Made by a program: the position numbers and the translations under genes | Shown: one piece after another, positions 57,421-64,000 of the stretch | Layout: every line of letters begins with the position of its first letter | Position numbering within the stretch: the stretch's first letter is position 1 | The notes under the pieces: generated by a model | Databases searched by the model: none | Seen by the model: the letters and a program-made list of their open reading frames with translations, nothing else | What the model was told of the DNA's origin: nothing | Assembly (NCBI RefSeq): GCF_963855985.1 | Contig: NC_087099.1 | Location: 5,672,001 to 5,736,000, forward strand | From: Ostrinia nubilalis | Taxonomy: Eukaryota; Arthropoda; Insecta; Lepidoptera; Crambidae | Direction of reading: 5' to 3' | DNA length: 64,000 nucleotides

Positions 57421-59260
57421 GCCACCCTAAGTGGGATTGTTGTAAAATAGGTTTGTTGGATCCTAACTTAATTCGCTTTGAACCTACAATATCCCAGAAA
57501 ACGTCTGCCCCCAAAAGTATATCGACAGTGGAGGGACAGTAAAATAGAGGATCAGCAAGCTCAAGATCGGTAGGCAAGTTAAGATGCTCAATATTGACAT
57601 TCATAGATGGTAATTGTCCAGTTATCTCAGGCACAACTAAGCACTGCACCTGCTTCTTGAATGAACTAACTTTGGATTTTAGAGTTAACTTACAACGTTC
57701 TGTTATAGAAAACGCGACATTGTTGATCCCAGACACACTCATCGAGTTGATGTCCTCGGTAAGCAAACTTAATTTTTGTATAAATGCATCAGTCACAAAA
57801 GACGATTGGCTGCCCGTGTCTAGCAGAGCACGCGCTTGGTACAATTTGTTATTGGATTTAATCTCAACCATAGCAGTACATAGGAGGACTTGGCCAACTG
57901 AAACAGCTGAGAGAGATATAGGCAAGGAAGGAACAGTAATGTTATCGGCTTCCTTAATATTGGGTTTGTCAAAATGTAACAAAGTATTGTGCCTTGACTT
58001 GCACATACGACATGATCCTTTCAATCTACACTGAGAAGAAATATGGCCCTTACGAAGGCAAGTATTACATAACTTTAGTCGAGTAACTTCATTGAGTCTG
58101 TCTTCAACAGACAACCTTTTGAAAGTTGGACATTGGTAAGTTGGATGAGATTGACTACAAATGACACATGTAGGGGTATAGGATGTGGCAATTGCATCAC
58201 TATTGTCTTCCAATGACACTGAAAAAGACTTAGTTGTATTATTGTTAGACTTTTGAAAACTTTTAGTTTGATAGACAGGCTTCTCTACCTTATTTATAGA
58301 GGTAGTTTCTAAAATAGCAGCCCTATTTCGCAAAAATTGAAAGAAATTATCTAGTGTGGGCAAGCTTGGTAAGGTACTCTTATGCTCTTCCCACTTACAA
58401 TTGGTAGAAGTATCTAATTTAGAAGATACTAAATATATTATCAAGGCATCCCAACTATCGGTGGGCAGACCCAAAGTATTTAAAGATCTCAAGTTTTTAG
58501 TGACATTATCAATTAAATAGCGTAATGCCTTATAAGACTCTTTGTTAATTATCTCAATTGAAAACAATGACTTTAGGTGATTATTAATCAAAATATTTTT
58601 GTTGTTGTATCTCTCGCATAACAATTCCCAAGCAACAAGGTAATTTTTGGATGTAAATTCAATAGATTTTATAACAACAAGAGCACTTCCCTCTAGTGAT
58701 GATCTGAGATAATGAAATTTGTTTATTGCCGGAATAGAATCATTGGAATTAATTAATGAATCAAAAGTGTCATGAAACTCTAGCCATTTTAGGTAATTTC
58801 CATCAAATGTAGGCAATTTTATAGTTGGCAACTTGATATTATTGAATTGTTGTGAGTGACTGCCGTTGGAAACACTACATGCATCACAAAACTTTGAATT
58901 GGAATTTGGAGTAGCAGACTCAATTATTTCTTGGAAGCTAGACAAGGCAGAGTACATGTCACTTTCTATTGATTCTCTCTCTTGTAATTGAATGTCTAAA
59001 TTGTCAGAATTATTTTCTATTAAAGTTTGCAATTTATCGAAGGATGAAAATAGTTCTTGACATTTTTCTAACCGAATAGTGAGCTCCTTAAGTTTTGCAC
59101 CTTTAAGGTCACTCGGGTTGATCAATTTAATAGTTTGCAAGTAGTTTTTAATTGAAGTTAGACGGCCTTTGATAGAACTACGTTGCCTATACAATTTAGT
59201 GAGGTCCAATTTGGCGGAACTCTCGTTATAGTCATCACTCTCAGACATATTGGCGCACAA
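57374..59260 (-). CDS. gag-pro: BEL/Pao gag and aspartic protease (628 aa)
   Basis: The start is the ATG at 59260, about 490 bp inside the primer site. Residues 20-110 are charged and likely coiled-coil. About 140-330 resembles the DUF1759 gag region (LPTFDGNYLKWLEFHDTF). Three zinc-knuckle-like clusters follow near 365-377 (CVICSQSHPTYQC), 399-412 (CNTCLRKGHISSQC) and 419-431. The protease signature LLDTGSQSSFV is near 477-487, so the catalytic Asp is present. The frame should run on into RT. Instead it stops eight codons past the conserved ISGPI at the protease/RT border, inside the first unit of a minisatellite. Products would be a particle shell protein and its processing enzyme; both look intact. 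Confidence 0.9.
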   Translation of the reverse strand: MCANMSESDDYNESSAKLDLTKLYRQRSSIKGRLTSIKNYLQTIKLINPSDLKGAKLKELTIRLEKCQELFSSFDKLQTLIENNSDNLDIQLQERESIESDMYSALSSFQEIIESATPNSNSKFCDACSVSNGSHSQQFNNIKLPTIKLPTFDGNYLKWLEFHDTFDSLINSNDSIPAINKFHYLRSSLEGSALVVIKSIEFTSKNYLVAWELLCERYNNKNILINNHLKSLFSIEIINKESYKALRYLIDNVTKNLRSLNTLGLPTDSWDALIIYLVSSKLDTSTNCKWEEHKSTLPSLPTLDNFFQFLRNRAAILETTSINKVEKPVYQTKSFQKSNNNTTKSFSVSLEDNSDAIATSYTPTCVICSQSHPTYQCPTFKRLSVEDRLNEVTRLKLCNTCLRKGHISSQCRLKGSCRMCKSRHNTLLHFDKPNIKEADNITVPSLPISLSAVSVGQVLLCTAMVEIKSNNKLYQARALLDTGSQSSFVTDAFIQKLSLLTEDINSMSVSGINNVAFSITERCKLTLKSKVSSFKKQVQCLVVPEITGQLPSMNVNIEHLNLPTDLELADPLFYCPSTVDILLGADVFWDIVGSKRIKLGSNKPILQQSHLGWLISGPISNTQPNKVN

Positions 59261-59749
59261 ACAATGAAATAAGCAAATAAAATGTGCAGGTCAAACTTGT
59301 ATAGCGGTCCTTTGCGCAACTCGTGCGCGTCGCAGCCTCAGCCCGATGCCCCGAAGCTTTACAACTGCCCTGACGCCGCCCGCAGCAGAAGCGGAGATCG
59401 GCAGCTCAGAGGTTAGCACGCGTGATAGGCACCCCCACGTTGTAGGCCCGATTAGACTGAAACAGTTCGGCGTGTGGTGTTTAATGCGTGCAAAAGCTAA
59501 TAGCGAAGGCACAAACAGGAAGACAGTGAAGAGCGACAAGAAAAGAACCCACCTGTTGCTTGGAGAATTTGAAAATATACTTAGCGAGTTAACATGAAAA
59601 CTTTGGATGAAACACTTTACGACACTCCATGCGCATTACAATCGTGCAATAGGTTATAGGTGCTTGGAATCTTGGATGGAGGCCTGGATTTGGGTTTAGC
59701 ATCGGTTCTTCATCGGAATCATCGTTTTTCAGCAGTTTTCTTCGTGTTC
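59261..59749 (-). other. BEL/Pao untranslated leader
   Basis: Lies between primer site and gag ATG; it would hold splice and packaging signals. No long frame on the minus strand fits the element's proteins. Confidence 0.6.
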
Positions 59750-59767
59750 GTCCTGTCACGGTCGCCA
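59750..59767 (-). promoter_or_regulatory. Primer binding site, tRNA-Arg
   Basis: On the minus strand TGGCGACCGTGACAGGAC lies six bases inside the 5' LTR. From memory it is complementary to all 18 terminal bases, CCA included, of insect tRNA-Arg(UCG). A tRNA-Arg primer is known for several insect BEL/Pao elements. Confidence 0.8.
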
Positions 59768-59773
59768 AAAACA

Positions 59774-60076
59774 TGTTGGAGTTTAGGTTTATAGTTTGTA
59801 GTTTTGTAGGATCTTGAAAATAGGGGCCTTTTCAATAATAAGCCATTCTTCGGTGAACATTGGGGTTTACTTCGGTTTAAACAATATTAAGGTACATTAC
59901 AGAAAAATAAAGCCTTTCTTGTTGGCGGTAAAAAAATGGAAGCGACGCTTCGGTTGGCGGTCGTCGCATAGACAAAAATTCTCTCGGCTCCATAGACTTC
60001 TTTCTATGGAGCATGCTTGATTATGATAGGGGGCGCTAGCGTCGCCGGTGGTGGCGCTGATGTAGCAGCGCGAACA
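59774..60076 (-). repeat. 5' LTR of the BEL/Pao element
   Basis: 303 bp, TG...CA ends, apparently identical to the 3' LTR. It should hold the promoter that reads toward lower coordinates. The 68-codon frame found in both LTRs on the plus strand is a by-product. Confidence 0.93.
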
Positions 60077-60081
60077 GTATT

Positions 60082-61440
60082 AATTACGGAAACTTTACTT
60101 TTCACGGCTCAAATCTTCGTTAATTTAATTAAAATTGACTAAGAAAACACTGTATTAAACAAGAGCCTAGGTAGGGCTACTATTTCGGAGCAGTACTAAG
60201 AAGGAGTAACGCTAGGCAATCTGGCTCTACTTTTTACAACAAATACTTAAAGAAGCAAAGCAGTTTAAGGCGATTATCACGACGGAGTGTGGTGCAGTGT
60301 GATAATCGCCTAATTTCTTAAATGGTTGTCTATTAAATAATTATCAAAATGCAATAAGCGTAATTAACAATAATCCGTAATTAAAATGAGTATGCGTGTT
60401 GAATCTCATCATCTTTACCTTTTTATTCGCTTTGACTGAAAAGGAACTGTGGGATTCCGGCCAAAGCCTTCACTACCTACCACAGTCTCTCCTGGGTCAT
60501 CATCTTTACCTACGTTAACGTGATTGAGGTCAAACGTTGTCTGACGCAGTTCTAAAACTAAAAATAAAGTTTAAATTGTACGATTTATCATCGCATCGCT
60601 AACCCTAACCAGTCCGCACCGCAACGCATCGTCCGGCGCGGGTCGTTTGATCATTTATTTAGCCGGTTGTTTTATTCCCCGTCACCCGCCCGGGATGCAT
60701 TTAACAGCGTCACTGCAACTTGCAAACGGGGAAATTGCTTTATTTATTAACTTTGTAACGTTTTTCGTGCATTTTGCTCGATGTTTAGGTGTCGAAGTTT
60801 GTTTGGGGTGTTAGGCAAATACAGAATTCCTTGTAGGTAGGTATATTTTAATACGACAAAATGTTTTAGTGAAGTAGGTTCTAAATAAAAGAAAATGACC
60901 ATCATCAGAATATTTAGCCTCCACTGCAGGAGTATAACCGCATCCTGGTACTTCCCCAGACGGGACCTTCTTCACTCGTCCTTCCACCTAGTGGGAGGCC
61001 TGTCCACACTATGTCTTCTGGCCCATGGTCACGTGGTCCAATTTACAACAGGCAAATTGAGGATTTGGCCTACACTTTCCCACGTTGGCCTGATAGGTTG
61101 GGAGGATATGTCATTCGCCTTTTACGACATCGACCTGGTTTTATTGTACTTCTCCGCACCCATACGGTTAAAAGAATATAATAGCATGTTTGTTCGTTAT
61201 GAGATGCATAACGTATTTAATTTAATTAGGTCAAAGGCTAAACTGGGGCAACCCTATCACAATATGGAGGGAAGTGGTGACAATAGTGCAGGAAATTGAA
61301 TTCCAGGGCGGGAGAGATAGTAGGAAGAAGAAAATAAATGCGAAATTTTCATAATTACTTTCATTAATACCACACATTTTTAATTTAAATTGCTTTATTA
61401 TACTCGTAAGATGAGCTAGAAGACGTAGTGTGGGCAGAAC
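60082..61440. other. No gene recognised
   Basis: Holds a hairpin at 60268-60311 (AGGCGATTATCAC and its mirror). The 134-codon frame at 60895-61299 includes antisense RTE scrap and has no protein-family match. Confidence 0.45.
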
Positions 61441-61442
61441 TC

Positions 61443-61528
61443 CACTAGGTGGACCGACGATCTGGTGAAGGTCGCGGGAGGTGCCTGGATGCGGGCGGCG
61501 CGGGAGCGGTCTTTGTGGAAATCCTTGG
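61443..61528 (+). mobile_element. RTE-type LINE scrap, plus strand
   Basis: Encodes TRWTDDLVKVAG-like and RERSLWKSL-like pieces of the RTE C-terminus. A related scrap in opposite orientation lies near 60965-61025. Confidence 0.7.
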
Positions 61529-61539
61529 ATTCGTCTTTC

Positions 61540-63840
61540 GATTGAAACTAATGAACAACGATCGAACTCTTAAGAGTTATCATATCAGTTTTAAGTAAGT
61601 ATTAATTATAATTTATGTAAGTCCGTATAATAGAGTCTGTAACAAATATTTCAAATTCTTAAGAGTATCTTCTAAAGCTTGTAGAAAATTTTAAAAGAAA
61701 ACTAAAACTAACTGGATAAGACAACTTTCCTGTAATACCCTATAGGTAGAACTTGTAGCGCTGACCTAGTTATAAGTTTTAAGTAGCAAACTTTAAAGTG
61801 CGGAGGTGTGAAGTTACGACAAAAGATAATAAGTTGCAAAGAAAAAAGCTTTGAAACGATTATGATAGTTTTTTTTACTATCGATAGGTGTCTAAAGGGA
61901 TTAAGTAGGTAGCAATTTTCAGTGAATAAAAACGTCTTTCAATGTATCTACGAGTATGTATGTAGAGGCTTAAAGTTAAACCTATTGTAACTTTCTTTTA
62001 GCACATAAAATATTCGTCAATTAAAGAATAGATACGTAAGTGTAGTAAAGGCACCTATTGTAGTTTTCTGAATAAAATATAAAGAAGTAGACATCCACAC
62101 AGGTAACAAGAACATTTTTTTTTATAACCTGAACATCCTTGCATATTTTCAGATGATGATAGAACAAAGCGTATCTTGTTCATTTGATATTTCAAACACC
62201 GATGACAAAAGAAAATACGACAAAGTGTAATAATGCACTCCCATCTTCACTGGAACAACTCTACTTTATTATTCTCTGTGTCAATTTTAAAAGTACTCTG
62301 TTGAAGTAATAAAAAAACTTATGCATAAAATAGGCAAAGGTCTTTTAGTTGAGCCCGAATTCGTTTCAAATAAATCATCTCTGTTTTCTTGTCTTTTTAT
62401 TAGAGAAGCTAAGGTTTCCCGATTTGGGGAAATCTTGTTTTCCCTTTTTAACTTAATGGGGGTCGGCGTTGGAGTATTTTGATTGTAAATTGAAAAGATC
62501 GGATCGTGTTTCAATACGTTTTTAGATCAAATTGAATCTCTTGTAAAGACTTCTTAATCCTGGAACTTTTTAACTGAGAGTAGGTACCTACTCGGTATCG
62601 TGAGGGTTGGTTTTAAATTCACATTAATTAATTATGTTCAGTGGGCGACAGTAAATAGAATGATTTTACACTAATTGGAGTGGCGTAGAGATTTACTACC
62701 ATTTTAAGCCCATCCCACGTAGGTATTTCAATTAAAAGTCGCTTTTCATTGAGTACGGTAGGTAGGTATACTTCTTACGATCATAGAAATGTTTTTAAAT
62801 AGGTAGGCCATTTTAACAAGCATAATATTAAGTATATTGAAATTGGATTTCGACGATCTTGTTGACGAATGAACAAATTAATTTCCTTGTAGTCAAAGGA
62901 GTAGTGTACGCCGTATCAACATTACTTTCACGTGAAATATCAATTAGGTACTTCCTCTGGAATCGCAGTACCTAATTGGAACATACATAAACATCAATAT
63001 CATATCTATTCACTTACTTGTGGCGCTGACTTCAGGCCCAAGGGACTCGAACGCTTTTCCGAAGCTCAATTTCAGCAGACGATCTGAATCTGAAACAAAG
63101 TATAGAATAACGCCATCTGTTGGTAGTCACAAAATTCACGGAGGAATCTGACTAGCGACTCACGTAGTTCATTGAGAAAAATGTAGATGGCGCTAAATTG
63201 ATTTTGCTGGTGCTAGCGCCTAGCCTAGGTGAAAGATGAGTTTGCTTCTTCCGTGAGTTCAAAGTGAACAGACTAGATGGCGCTGATAATATTTTCATAT
63301 AATTATTTTTTTCGAAGCAAATATTTATTATCTAAGGTATTTTTTGACACATTTTGTCATGAATGTATGGCTTTGTAATTTACCAGAGTCAAATAACAAT
63401 CTTGCAGGATCTGAGGTACTTATTCAAAATTCAAATGCATTTTCCGGAGAGCAATAAAGCTAGGCGGTATTAAGTAAGTGACATTGTGGGAACAAGATAG
63501 GCATCTAGTGCCATACGAAATAAGCGCCAGCCTAACATCTGGAAGGCGGCCAACGATTCTATTCATACCTTGTTGGCTGCTAGGCAAATTTAACTGGATC
63601 GCCGCATTTATAACCAAGCGTCCAAAAAGAGCTCGGGCAATTTTATTTGGGGAAAATCATAATTCTTGGCCGCGACAAATTAATTTGAATAAAGCAGCAC
63701 GCATACGGATATTTTGTTAGTGATTTGTATTTCTGAACAGAAGCTCTAGTTAGACAATCAAAAAGCATATTCTGATGCTTTTTACATGCTCAGGGTTGAG
63801 GCTTGTCTTATGATCTGGATTGCAAACCTTTTTTTACGAG
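61540..63840. other. No gene recognised
   Basis: AT-rich spacer. Between 63110 and 63290 the phrase GATGGCGCT or its mirror recurs three times. Confidence 0.45.
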
Positions 63841-63847
63841 AGGAATA

Positions 63848-63938
63848 ATGGGAATAACACAACAAAACAACTTGTTGGGCGCCACTTTCCTGTATAATGC
63901 AAAGTGGCGCCCAACGAGTTGTTGTGTTATTCCCATGA
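63848..63938. repeat. Strong hairpin (arms of about 40 bp)
   Basis: ATGGGAATAACACAAC and AACTTGTTGGGCGCCACTTT on the left pair with the mirror sequence at 63901-63938. The arms are nearly perfect, with a 5-base bulge and a loop of about 11-12 bases. Likely a MITE remnant. Confidence 0.85.
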
Positions 63939-64000
63939 AGAGCGACATAACCCCTATTTCACTCCTTTACTAAACTGATTCATGAACAATAATTGATTAA

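Larger units (their letters stand above)
54234..60081 (-). mobile_element. BEL/Pao LTR retrotransposon, RT-deleted copy
   Basis: A complete insertion by its ends: 5-bp duplication GTATT at 54234-54238 and 60077-60081, and LTRs at 54239-54541 and 59774-60076. On the minus strand the order is LTR, primer site, gag with zinc knuckles, aspartic protease, RNase H, integrase, LTR. This order and the IFDPLGLL and DUF5641-like landmarks are typical of BEL/Pao. The RT catalytic core is missing and integrase has a frameshift, so it is not autonomous. No envelope-like gene is present. Confidence 0.93.

Noticed and set aside
54234..60081. Envelope gene that would make the BEL/Pao element an endogenous retrovirus with env
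   Set aside because: Integrase runs directly into the 3' LTR; there is no room and no membrane protein frame.
60895..61299. 134-codon frame
   Set aside because: Includes antisense RTE LINE scrap; composition does not suggest a protein.

Overview
This window looks like a piece of an insect nuclear genome, almost certainly a moth or butterfly (Lepidoptera). It is AT-rich, its one clear host gene has spliced exons with GT...AG introns, and it is crowded with repeats of lepidopteran type: Helitron-like TC...CTAG elements, RTE and Daphne-like LINE fragments, TA-flanked foldback MITEs, a tRNA-derived SINE and a BEL/Pao retrotransposon. No species can be named from the sequence alone.

Layout. From 1 to about 45.1 kb I see no confident host gene. 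It is intergenic or intronic DNA holding palindromes (321-604, 1511-2142), nested Helitron-like copies (4869-5251), two tandem-repeat fields (5890-6213 and 6950-8030) framed by inverted repeat segments (5325-5621 against 10945-11688), a 1.67 kb foldback element with a transposase relic (18199-19864), further CAGGGTG-ended elements (20983-21246, 23163-23841, 26785-27471, 44405-44665), and several small MITE families. One short stretch at 40048-40075 on the minus strand could be the first coding exon of an otherwise unseen gene.

From 45155 to about 51.57 kb there is one intact plus-strand gene: a six-exon membrane acyl-CoA desaturase of 377 residues, with all three histidine boxes and every splice junction in phase. 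Four of its five introns carry repeats. Intron 3 is expanded by a MITE, a Helitron-like element and a degraded Daphne-like LINE that ends about 30 bp before the acceptor of exon 4.

From 54234 to 60081 lies a minus-strand BEL/Pao LTR retrotransposon with a 5-bp target duplication (GTATT), two 303-bp LTRs that appear identical, and a primer binding site that fits tRNA-Arg. It has gag-protease, RNase H and integrase, but the catalytic core of its reverse transcriptase is gone. A minisatellite built from its own protease/RT junction coding sequence lies beside the lost part, and integrase has a frameshift. It therefore looks like a copy moved by enzymes made elsewhere.

From 60.1 to 64 kb there is no recognisable gene, only small repeats, an RTE scrap and a strong hairpin at 63848-63938.

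I found no novel defence, biosynthetic or RNA-guided system. The most unusual items are the RT-less yet apparently recent BEL/Pao copy with its coding-derived minisatellite, the divergent desaturase with its burdened introns, and the group of foldback families that share one terminal motif.
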